Positions 34,385-40,659 of a stretch of DNA of 40,659 nucleotides are shown one piece after another. A program made the translations under genes and the position numbers. The notes beneath the pieces were generated by a model. The model saw only the letters and a list, made by a program, of their open reading frames with translations. It did no database searches and was not told the origin of the DNA. The DNA lies in assembly GCF_014212125.1 (NCBI RefSeq), contig NZ_JACJVP010000056.1, positions 1 through 40,659 on the forward strand. The letters are read 5' to 3'. Numbering within the stretch: position 1 is the first letter of the stretch; each line of letters starts with the position of its first letter. Source of the DNA: Cohnella nanjingensis (lineage in GTDB: Bacteria > Bacillota > Bacilli > Paenibacillales > Paenibacillaceae).

Positions 34385-34447
34385 ATTTTAGGAAAAGGCG
34401 GAAGACGTGAACATGTGCGTATCTATGCTGATCGTGAGCGATATTAC
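34385..34447 (-). promoter_or_regulatory. Response-regulator-type promoter element B (permeases)
   Basis: On the minus strand, half-sites GTAATATCGCTCA and ATAGATACGCACA begin 21 nt apart (element 34410-34447). A weak -35 (TGTTCA) covers positions 35-40, then a 17-nt spacer and TAAAAT (34385-34390), 38 nt before the permease ATG. Compared without gaps, it matches element A at 26 of 38 positions. Confidence 0.65.
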
Positions 34448-35760
34448 TTCTTCAGCTCGCTCGGGCTCACGCCATAGTATTTTTTAAAAATTTTGCTAAA
34501 ATGTTCCGGCGATTCGTACCCGACGCGCTCCGCGATCTCATACCGGCGGAGATCGGTCTGCAGCAGGAGCCGCTTGCTCTCCTCCATGCGCAGCTTGATG
34601 ACGTACTCCCATAGATTGAAGCCCGTGTTCTTCTTGAACAGATAGCTCAAATAATTGGGGCTGACGTGGTTGCGCTGGGCGACCTCGTGCAGGGTCAGCC
34701 CCTTCTGCGCGTAGTTCTCCTGAATATACGCCATCGCCTTGTCGACGATCTGATTGTTCCGCTCCGTCCATTCCTCCTCCGTCGGCTCCTCGCCGAACAG
34801 GTTCCACTTGAAGTCGCCGTAGTAGAAGACGAAGTGGTCCTTGTGCTCCCGGTTCCAGAGGATCGCCTTGCGGGCCTGCTCGTTCAGGACGTGCAGGAAT
34901 TCGCCGCCCTTCAAGATCTGGCTGATGCCGACCACGCAGGGAAGCTCCAGGTACTTGGCGATATTGTGGTGGAGGCTCCGGCCGATCATCTCGAGCTGAT
35001 TGATCTTGTCGACGCTGGAGTCTCCGTACGCCGCCTCGTCCCACTGAATGAGGATGCTGATCTCCGACAGCGGCGAGTAGAACGCCGCATGGCTCCACTC
35101 CTTGCCCAGCAGCTCGCTGACGATGTTGAACGCCGCGTACCGGAGCAGCTCTTCGTCGCCGGATTGGAGACGCCGGTTGGCCGCGGCGGCTTCGAGATCG
35201 AGCTTCACCTTGATCAGCGCGAAATAAGGCCCTCTCAGTCCAAGCTCGGCCAGCTCCGCCGCCTCCGGGCGATCGCCGTCGCCCGAGAGCATCCGGTTCA
35301 GCCGTTCCATCCGCTGGGGCTGGGGCACCTCCATTTGGAAATGCTCCCGGAGCTGGGACATATATTCGTCTTCCGCCGGAATCGGCTTATCCATGTGCAG
35401 CAGCACGTTCCGTACGGAATCGAGGAACTGCTCGCTCTTGAGCGGCTTGATCAGGTAATCCTTGGCGCCCAGCCGGATGGCGAGCTGCGCATATTGGAAC
35501 GTCTCGTGCGCGGAGATGATGATGGCTTGAACCCAAGGCTTGATGATCTTGGCCTGGTGCATCAGCTCGATGCCGTTCATCGCGCCCATCTGAATGTCGG
35601 TCACGAGCAGGTCGATGTCCTCGATGCGGAGGTAATCCAGCGCTTCATGGCCGCTGTGCGCCGTGAATATCTGGCGGATGTTCAATCCCGACGTCTGTAG
35701 TAGATTGCTGAGGCCTTTGCAGATGAGCGGTTCGTCGTCGACGATCAGAATGTTGTACAT
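34444..35760 (-). CDS. Response regulator with AraC-type DNA-binding domain (YesN-like)
   Basis: Two-component regulator of 438 residues. Receiver domain 1-120 with acidic pocket VDDE (8-10), phospho-acceptor Asp55 (LLVTDIQM) and the lysine of LIKPLKSE. A middle region of unknown fold (about 130-325) is followed by the AraC pair of helix-turn-helices (about 335-438: LHEVAQRNHVSPNYLSYLFK and YEIAERVGYESPEHFSKIFK). It starts 5 nt after the kinase stop, with AGGGGG 10 nt upstream. Probable target: the three matching elements A, B and C in front of the permease, binding-protein and GH31 genes. Confidence 0.92.
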   Translation of the reverse strand: MYNILIVDDEPLICKGLSNLLQTSGLNIRQIFTAHSGHEALDYLRIEDIDLLVTDIQMGAMNGIELMHQAKIIKPWVQAIIISAHETFQYAQLAIRLGAKDYLIKPLKSEQFLDSVRNVLLHMDKPIPAEDEYMSQLREHFQMEVPQPQRMERLNRMLSGDGDRPEAAELAELGLRGPYFALIKVKLDLEAAAANRRLQSGDEELLRYAAFNIVSELLGKEWSHAAFYSPLSEISILIQWDEAAYGDSSVDKINQLEMIGRSLHHNIAKYLELPCVVGISQILKGGEFLHVLNEQARKAILWNREHKDHFVFYYGDFKWNLFGEEPTEEEWTERNNQIVDKAMAYIQENYAQKGLTLHEVAQRNHVSPNYLSYLFKKNTGFNLWEYVIKLRMEESKRLLLQTDLRRYEIAERVGYESPEHFSKIFKKYYGVSPSELKK

Positions 35761-35765
35761 CTCCG

Positions 35766-37601
35766 TTAATCCCCCTCTTGTTCCTTATATTCGCGAATCG
35801 GGAGCGTGATCGTCACGACCGTGCCGCCGCCCTCCCGCGCCGCGTAATGAAGGCCGTAGTCCGGGCCGAAGTGCAGCCCGATGCGCTGATGGACGTTGCG
35901 GATGCCGTAGCCGGTAGAAGGCTGTTCCTGATCGGCCGCGAGAATCCGCGCGATCGCCTCGTAATCCGCCGCTTTGTAGCCGTTGTCCGCGATCCGGATG
36001 ACGATGCGGTCCTCTTCGCGGCAGGAGCTGATCGCGATCTCCCCGTCCTCGCCCATGTTCCGCACGCCGTGGATGATCGCGTTCTCGATCAGCGGCTGCA
36101 GCGTGATCTTGGGGATCAGATTCCGGAGCGTGTCTTCCGCCATCGTCCAGGTGACCTTGAACTCGTACTCGTAACGCTTCTGCTGAAGATTCATGTAGGC
36201 GACCGCATGCTCCAGCTCCTCGTCCAGCGGGATCAGCTCCCGGCCTCGGCTGAGCGCGATGCGCATGAGTTTGGCCAATTCCTTGATCATCTCGGCGGAT
36301 TGCGAATTGCCCTCGAGCGCGCTTTTCCAATAGATGCTCTCGAGCGTATTGTACAGCAGATGGGGATTGATCTGCTGGTAGAGCACCTGAAGCTCGATCT
36401 CCTTCTGCTTGATCTCCATCATGTAGCGGTCTTCGATTAGCGTGTTCATGCGCCGGGCCATCCCGTGCACCGAGTGGATGAGCACGCCGACTTCGTCGTT
36501 GCGCTCGTTCTCGATCCGGTCGGGCACTTTCTTCCCGGGCACGTACGATCGGGTAAAGACGGCCAGCCGCTGCATCGGCGTGAGGAGCGACCGCCAGAAA
36601 TACGCCATAACGACGATGCCGAACAGGAGATAGACGATCGTGATCAGCTGGATGACCTGCTTGAGCTCGCTCGACTGCTGGAGCATCGACCGCGTCGGGA
36701 TCCGGTAGATGAGCTTCTGCTGCGAGGCGTAATGATAGTGCTCGACGTAGATATAGTTCGAATCGATGACGTCTACGGTCCCCTCGGGGTCGTCGCCGGT
36801 CACCAGATTGGCGGGCAGATCGAGCGTGCTGCCGATCTTCCCGTTCGATGCGGCCTGGATGCGATTGCCGTAATCCGTCAAGTAGATCTCCCCATCGTCG
36901 GGGAGAGAGACCGGCTGGAGCGACTGCTCGATCTTCTTGTTCATATTCGTCGCGACCAGTACGCCGATGGCCACGTTGCCCTGCATCGTGCTGTTGACCG
37001 CCCGGAAGTAGCCCAGCGTATTCTGGCTTGAAGCGGAGCTGAGTTCTTTGACCAGCTTCAGGTACCCTTTGCCCTTCAGCTCCAGCGCTTCGTCGATCCA
37101 ATCGGGCTTGTTGTCGTCCGAGTAGAAGAATACGCCGCCGTTCTTGTATTTGGACTGCGGGATCGGAGCGAACGGATATTGGCCTTCCGGATCGTAGACG
37201 TACAGGTAATAATAGACCGCTTCGCCCCCGGTCATCCCGAGCGAGTAGTTGTTCAGCAGCCGGTCGGCCGCCTGATACTGCTTCACCCGGTCGAACGTCT
37301 CGTCCGGATCGGTCGGATCGTCCATCGGCTCGTCGAGGTGCTGCAGGCTTTGCGTCACCGGATTCTGAATGATGGTCGTCATGATCCGGCTGATCGTATC
37401 GATATCGCGGCCGATGAGCGAGAAATTCTGCTTGTTCAGCTCGGCATAGGCGTTGGTCACGTTACGCTTGAGGATGTCCTCGGCCTTGGTATTGGCGTAC
37501 CAGTTCAGCAGGAACACCGGGCTGACCAGCACGAAAAACAGCAGAATAAGCTGCTGCTTCACGCGCATGCGGGTCAGCGGATTGGTCATTTTGATCTTCA
37601 A
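35766..37601 (-). CDS. Sensor histidine kinase, YesM-like (HisKA_7TM/His_kinase family)
   Basis: Membrane sensor kinase of 611 residues. Helix 1 (about 16-34), an extracytoplasmic sensor domain (35-315), helix 2 (about 316-337), HAMP (about 338-392), the phospho-acceptor His414 in QINPHLLYNTLESIYW, and a HATPase domain (about 505-605: LQPLIENAIIHGV, IRIADNG, GYGIRNVHQRI). TTG at 37601 is preferred, because GGGGGG lies 6 nt upstream; ATG at 37589 is 18 nt from it. The longer frame upstream reads into non-coding sequence. Together with the regulator it should respond to an external sugar or glycan and activate the adjoining transport and glycosidase genes. Confidence 0.9.
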   Translation of the reverse strand: MKIKMTNPLTRMRVKQQLILLFFVLVSPVFLLNWYANTKAEDILKRNVTNAYAELNKQNFSLIGRDIDTISRIMTTIIQNPVTQSLQHLDEPMDDPTDPDETFDRVKQYQAADRLLNNYSLGMTGGEAVYYYLYVYDPEGQYPFAPIPQSKYKNGGVFFYSDDNKPDWIDEALELKGKGYLKLVKELSSASSQNTLGYFRAVNSTMQGNVAIGVLVATNMNKKIEQSLQPVSLPDDGEIYLTDYGNRIQAASNGKIGSTLDLPANLVTGDDPEGTVDVIDSNYIYVEHYHYASQQKLIYRIPTRSMLQQSSELKQVIQLITIVYLLFGIVVMAYFWRSLLTPMQRLAVFTRSYVPGKKVPDRIENERNDEVGVLIHSVHGMARRMNTLIEDRYMMEIKQKEIELQVLYQQINPHLLYNTLESIYWKSALEGNSQSAEMIKELAKLMRIALSRGRELIPLDEELEHAVAYMNLQQKRYEYEFKVTWTMAEDTLRNLIPKITLQPLIENAIIHGVRNMGEDGEIAISSCREEDRIVIRIADNGYKAADYEAIARILAADQEQPSTGYGIRNVHQRIGLHFGPDYGLHYAAREGGGTVVTITLPIREYKEQEGD

Positions 37602-37777
37602 GGCGGGCCCCCCGTTAAGTTGACGATAAAGATGAGGTAAGCGCTTGCGGCGATGATCCGAGCTGCCCGCCATCCGGAGGAGAGGCAGTGCCATTAGTAT
37701 TAGGGAAGCGTGCCGACCTTGCCAGCGCCGAACGGCAACTCCGTAGCTTTGCGCCTGATTTGCGTGGAACCGCACAT

Positions 37778-38172
37778 CCAAGTAAAAACGGCTTTGCCGT
37801 CTTCCTAGACGGCGACACGTTTTTATCGTCGGTCATACAGATAGGAATAGGCGCGAGACTTATACATTCTGCAGGACCAAGTAAAAACGGCTTCGCCGTC
37901 TTCCTAGACGGTGACACGTTTTTATCGTCGGTCATACAGATAGGAATAGGCGCGAGACTTATCATTCTGCAGGACCAAGTAAAAACGGCTTTGCCGTCTT
38001 CCTAGACGGTGACACGTTTTTATCGTCGGTCACACAGAAAGGAATAGGCGCGAGACTTATACATTCTGCAGGACCAAGTAAAAACGGCTTTGCCGTCTTC
38101 CTAGACGGCGACACGTTTTTATCGTCGGTCACACAGAAAGGAATAGGCGCGAGACTTATACATTCTGTATGA
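37778..38172. repeat. Four tandem copies of a 99-bp unit with nested hairpins
   Basis: Copies begin at 37778, 37877, 37975 and 38074 (periods 99, 98 and 99) and differ at a few positions. Each holds ACGGC-TTT-GCCGT, GCCGTC-TTCCTA-GACGGC and outer AAAAACG/CGTTTTT arms, so each RNA from either strand could fold in competing ways and end in a T or A run. An ORF on the minus strand repeats DDKNVSPSRKTAKPFLL but has no start signal; treated as non-coding. It lies upstream of the kinase gene. Confidence 0.85.
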
Positions 38173-38363
38173 CCTAGGAAGTTTGTCGCACCCCTATTCT
38201 ACCAGAGGATCCGCCGATGCGGTTAGATAAACGGTGCGAAATCAAATCCTCGTTGAACCGGCAGGCGTTGCTCCATCGTCAGCTACAAGCAGCATGCTTC
38301 CGTATGGCCTAAAGCTTGGCTGCCCCTCGACTTGCTGCAGGAACTGCCGACCGGACGCCAAAA

Positions 38364-38524
38364 GGGGCTGTCCCAAAGCGATCGCCTGGAAGGGAACCCG
38401 ACCGATTATGAATGAAAGGACCCCAAGTTCCACCGCAATGTGGAGGATGAGGTCCTTTTTAGATGAGAAATTCAACGCTAAGCGGGGCTTAAATAAATCG
38501 CAAATTGACTTACGGGACAGTGCC
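38364..38524. mobile_element. Possible 161-bp MITE or IS remnant
   Basis: Near-inverted ends GGGGCTGTCCC (38364-38374) and GGGACAGTGCC (38514-38524), of a type seen at ends of some Bacillota insertion sequences, enclose a terminator-like hairpin. No target duplication and no transposase were recognised. The rest of 38173-38363 shows nothing recognisable. Confidence 0.3.
38415..38460 (+). terminator. Terminator-like hairpin
   Basis: AAAGGACC pairs with GGTCCTTT, with inner TCCAC/GTGGA, and is followed by TT. No plus-strand gene precedes it, so it may belong to the possible mobile remnant. Confidence 0.45.
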
Positions 38525-38553
38525 GCGTGCGATTCGCGACAGTAGGACAAACA

Positions 38554-38690
38554 ATTGCAAACGTACAACTTATTCGGCTTTCATTCGAGACAATAGGGCA
38601 AATACCTGCAAACGTACAACTTATTTTGATAAAAACAGGAAATTCGTCCATTCCAGGCCTATTTAGTTGTACATTCGCAACTCTTTATTC
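38554..38690. repeat. Second copy of the 51/61-bp palindromic-head array
   Basis: Heads at 38554, 38605 and 38666 (spacings 51 and 61) carry GCAAACGTACAACTTATT or its reverse-like form AGTTGTACATTCGCAACT. Head sequence and the 51/61 spacings match the array at 25022-25260. Non-coding; nothing else was seen up to 38809. Confidence 0.65.
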
Positions 38691-38809
38691 GTTTGGAGGA
38701 CGATTCCGTGAAAAAACTTGTACGATTACAACTCCTGAGCGCGTTTTAGAGGATATCCAAGTCGGTCGGCATGCGGCAGGTCGCCCCCCTCCGCTGGGCA
38801 GTCCGGCGG

Positions 38810-39274
38810 CTAATTCGTCTCGTCGCCGTCGAAAATTTGCCGCAGATGGTGGTTCAGATGATCGAGGTAGTCCGTGACGAGCCATTCCAGCGTGACGACC
38901 GTCCCGTTCGCAAGCCGGCAGCGATGCGCGAGACGATCGGCCGGCAAGCCCTTCGCGACGCGGACGACCGACCGGTTCAGCGCGAGCCACAAGGCGAGCA
39001 CTTCGTCGACCGGGGCGTCGTCATAGCGCTGTGCGGCCACCCAGGCGTTCTGATCGTAAGGCCGGATGGCGAGCGGTTCCTGGGAAGGAGCGGCGCCGTG
39101 CACGAAGCGGGTCAGATTGTTGACAGCCGAATCGCATAAGTGTCCGAGAATCTGCAGTCGGGACCACTTCCCCGGCGCGCGCGGACGCGCGGCGGCCTCC
39201 GGCGTGAGGCGGCTGAACCGCTCGGGCACGGTTTGCAGCAAAGTCTCCAATTCGGAGAGGGTGTCGGCGATCAT
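38810..39274 (-). CDS. DinB-family protein (DinB_2-like)
   Basis: Four-helix-bundle protein of 154 residues of the DinB/YfiT superfamily. Conserved features are KWSRLQILGHLCDSAVNNL with the first metal histidine (about His46), the RPYDQNAWV segment and the C-terminal DYLDHLNHHLRQI with two more histidines. Members often are metal-dependent thiol transferases, for example with bacillithiol; the substrate here is unknown. ATG at 39274 follows AGGAGG by 7-8 nt. It lies 41 nt after the PHP phosphatase gene and is probably co-transcribed. Confidence 0.85.
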   Translation of the reverse strand: MIADTLSELETLLQTVPERFSRLTPEAAARPRAPGKWSRLQILGHLCDSAVNNLTRFVHGAAPSQEPLAIRPYDQNAWVAAQRYDDAPVDEVLALWLALNRSVVRVAKGLPADRLAHRCRLANGTVVTLEWLVTDYLDHLNHHLRQIFDGDETN

Positions 39275-39315
39275 GGGGCGTCCTCCTTTTAATTCTCATT
39301 ACTTCCTCAAGGGGT

Positions 39316-40146
39316 CTATGCTTCGGCGCGCAGGACATGCGCCTCGAACCAATCCCAGTCCGCCCCCACGTGCTCGGGACGATGCGTATCGGAGCCGTAG
39401 ACGAGCGGGACGCCCGCTTCGCGGCAGGCGCGGATCAGCGCGTCCGGCGCGTAACACTCGCCGCAGGTCGCCACGCGGAAGCCGGCCACGTTGACGTCCA
39501 CGCCGACGCCGGCCTCGGCCAGCTTCGGTACGAGCGCGAGCAGACGCGCTTCGACCTGCGCGTCGTCGATGGGCGGGAGCGCCTGCTGGAACTTGCGGAT
39601 CAGGTTCGGATGCCCGATCCGCTTGCGCATCGGTAGCTTGGACGCCCAGGCGATCGCCATCTCTACATGGTCGAAGTAGGTGTCGACGATGTTCGCCATC
39701 GAACCATACGTCTCCAGAAAAGCATCCTTGAAGTCGTCCGGCGTAAAGTCGATGCAGCGCATGCCGCCGCGGCCGGGCAAGTAGTGCACCGAGACGACGA
39801 CATCCTCCAGCTTGTCCAGCCAAGGCGCGAGGATCCGGTCGGAGTAGGCCTCGTTCTCGTACAGGTAATCCATCTCCAGGCCGAGCGCCACCTCGATCCG
39901 GCCCGTATAGCGCGCCTTCATCTCCTCGATGTAGGCGAAGTAGTCCGGCAGCTCGGATTCGGGCATCGCGAGCTCCGCCATGAGGGCCGGATTGTCGATC
40001 CAACCTTCCGGCAGCGGCGGGTGCTCGCTGATTGTATAGCGCTCGAAGCCGAGCGCGATGGCACGCTCCAGGTATTCCGGCGTCTCCGCCTTGTTGCCGT
40101 GGTAGCAGAATTTGGTGTGCGTATGTCCGTCCCATTTCAACGTCAT
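39316..40146 (-). CDS. hisJ: Histidinol-phosphatase of the PHP family
   Basis: Cytoplasmic metal-dependent phosphatase of 276 residues. In the histidine pathway this family converts L-histidinol phosphate to L-histidinol. PHP metal motifs are visible: DGHTHTKFCYHG at the N-terminus, ISEHPPLP, GLEMDYL, VVSVHYLPG and the C-terminal GSDTHRPEHVG; RIGHPNLIRKF is typical of HisJ/HisK. ATG at 40146 follows GGAGG by 9 nt; an upstream in-frame ATG (40197) lies in the promoter region. No other his gene is in the window, so another PHP phosphatase activity is possible. Confidence 0.82.
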   Translation of the reverse strand: MTLKWDGHTHTKFCYHGNKAETPEYLERAIALGFERYTISEHPPLPEGWIDNPALMAELAMPESELPDYFAYIEEMKARYTGRIEVALGLEMDYLYENEAYSDRILAPWLDKLEDVVVSVHYLPGRGGMRCIDFTPDDFKDAFLETYGSMANIVDTYFDHVEMAIAWASKLPMRKRIGHPNLIRKFQQALPPIDDAQVEARLLALVPKLAEAGVGVDVNVAGFRVATCGECYAPDALIRACREAGVPLVYGSDTHRPEHVGADWDWFEAHVLRAEA

Positions 40147-40168
40147 CGGTCGTGTCCTCCGCCTTGCG

Positions 40169-40203
40169 AATGTGGTTGTAGTTGTTTCTTTGACCACATT
40201 GTA
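40169..40203 (-). promoter_or_regulatory. Inverted repeat and -10 box ahead of the PHP phosphatase gene
   Basis: Perfect 8-bp arms AATGTGGT (40169-40176) and ACCACATT (40193-40200) with a 16-nt spacer. On the minus strand TACAAT (40198-40203) overlaps the first arm, so the repeat covers the likely start site. No clear -35 is seen; the regulator is unknown. Confidence 0.4.
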
Positions 40204-40427
40204 TCACCTCCGCCGTTCGGAGGCGACCGTTCAGCCTTCAGGTTGCGGATACCGGCGGACGGGCGGAGTTGTGCACATGTGGGTAGACGTCTAACGGTGG
40301 ATGAACGTCACGCAAAGGCGGGGCGAACCGCCGCATCCCCGGTTGTGCCCGGGGATATGTGGATGCCGCTGTGGAAAGCGTGGGCAACCGGGCGGGTTCG
40401 CCGTCGCTAAGAGGAGAAGCTGTGGAT

Positions 40428-40659
40428 GGCGAATGTGCGTATGTAGATTACCTACTTTGGCGGGCGGTACGCCGAAACGGCGAATGTGCGTATGTAGATT
40501 ACCTACATTAGCGGGCGGTACGCGGAAACGGCGAATGTGCGTATGTAGACTACCTACTTTGGCGGGCGGTACGCCGAAACGGCGAATGTGCGTATGTAGA
40601 TTACCTACTTTGGCGGGCGGCACGCGAAAATGGCGAATGTGCGTATGTAGACTCAATGG
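40428..40659. repeat. Exact-period 51-bp tandem repeat reaching the window end
   Basis: Units begin at 40428, 40479, 40530, 40581 and 40632, each exactly 51 bp apart, 4.5 copies in view. The core reads GGCGAATGTGCGTATGTAGA, with GTAG-N5-CTAC inside. A minus-strand ORF translates it as a 17-residue repeat (LHTHIRRFGVPPAK and so on) but starts only at TTG near the edge with no ribosome site; judged non-coding. Nothing recognisable was seen in 40204-40427. Confidence 0.85.

Noticed and set aside
37620..37650. A cre-like site (AAGCGCTTACC) before the kinase gene
   Set aside because: It has about three mismatches to the CcpA consensus on the better strand, too weak to list as a feature.
37778..38172. 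CRISPR array or coding repeat protein
   Set aside because: The whole 99-bp unit is repeated with no unique spacer, and the repeat-peptide frame lacks a start signal and changes phase with the 98-bp copy.
40291..40656. A 121-codon repeat protein on the minus strand
   Set aside because: Start is TTG at the window edge without a ribosome site, and the peptide is basic low-complexity; a non-coding tandem repeat is simpler.

Overview
The window looks like chromosomal DNA from a GC-rich spore-former of the Paenibacillus/Cohnella group (Bacillota). The evidence is strong AGGAGG-type ribosome sites with several TTG starts, SLH and stalk-domain surface proteins, sigma-A promoters, MsmX-type ABC sugar importers without an ATPase gene, and a YesM/YesN-type two-component pair. 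No rRNA, tRNA, CRISPR array or intact transposase was recognised.

Layout, left to right. (1) 93-5295, minus strand: an SLH/fibronectin-III surface protein, then a small cluster (broken ORF, CWC protein, NAD-dependent epimerase, lipoprotein, frameshifted secreted peptide) in which two of five genes are damaged. (2) 5400-10092: a D-2-hydroxyacid dehydrogenase converging on a very large double GT-C glycosyltransferase. (3) 10282-14946, visibly less GC-rich: a MoxR ATPase and a von Willebrand A protein joined at a run of nine A, with their own promoter and operator, and a MerR/TipAS-like regulator with a GH29 alpha-L-fucosidase. (4) 15178-16032: a nucleotidyltransferase. (5) 16140-23173: a LacI-controlled ABC importer plus GH116 beta-glycosidase, divergent from its lacI gene, with two matching operators. 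(6) 23361-24818: an RCC1-repeat/stalk-domain exported protein behind an ECF-type promoter. (7) 25469-37601, all minus strand: a YesM/YesN-type kinase and regulator, two permeases, a binding lipoprotein, a GH31 alpha-glucosidase and a membrane-anchored DUF6259-like glycosidase with a discoidin domain. (8) 37602-38809: non-coding repeats. (9) 38810-40146: DinB-like protein and PHP histidinol-phosphatase. (10) 40428-40659: a 51-bp tandem repeat running off the end.

How it works together: regions 5 and 7 are two self-contained glycan-use loci. In region 7 the kinase probably senses an external sugar, the anchored glycosidase trims substrate outside, the lipoprotein and permeases import it, and GH31 cleaves it inside. 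Three promoters in this locus (permeases, binding protein, GH31) carry the same 38-bp element: two direct half-sites 21 bp apart, at an identical distance from the -10 box. This predicts the DNA target of the neighbouring AraC-type response regulator and is the most informative non-coding signal in the window. The second is the MoxR/VWA junction, where the VWA frame is open far upstream of any usable start codon and meets the MoxR frame at an A AAA AAC slippery heptamer.
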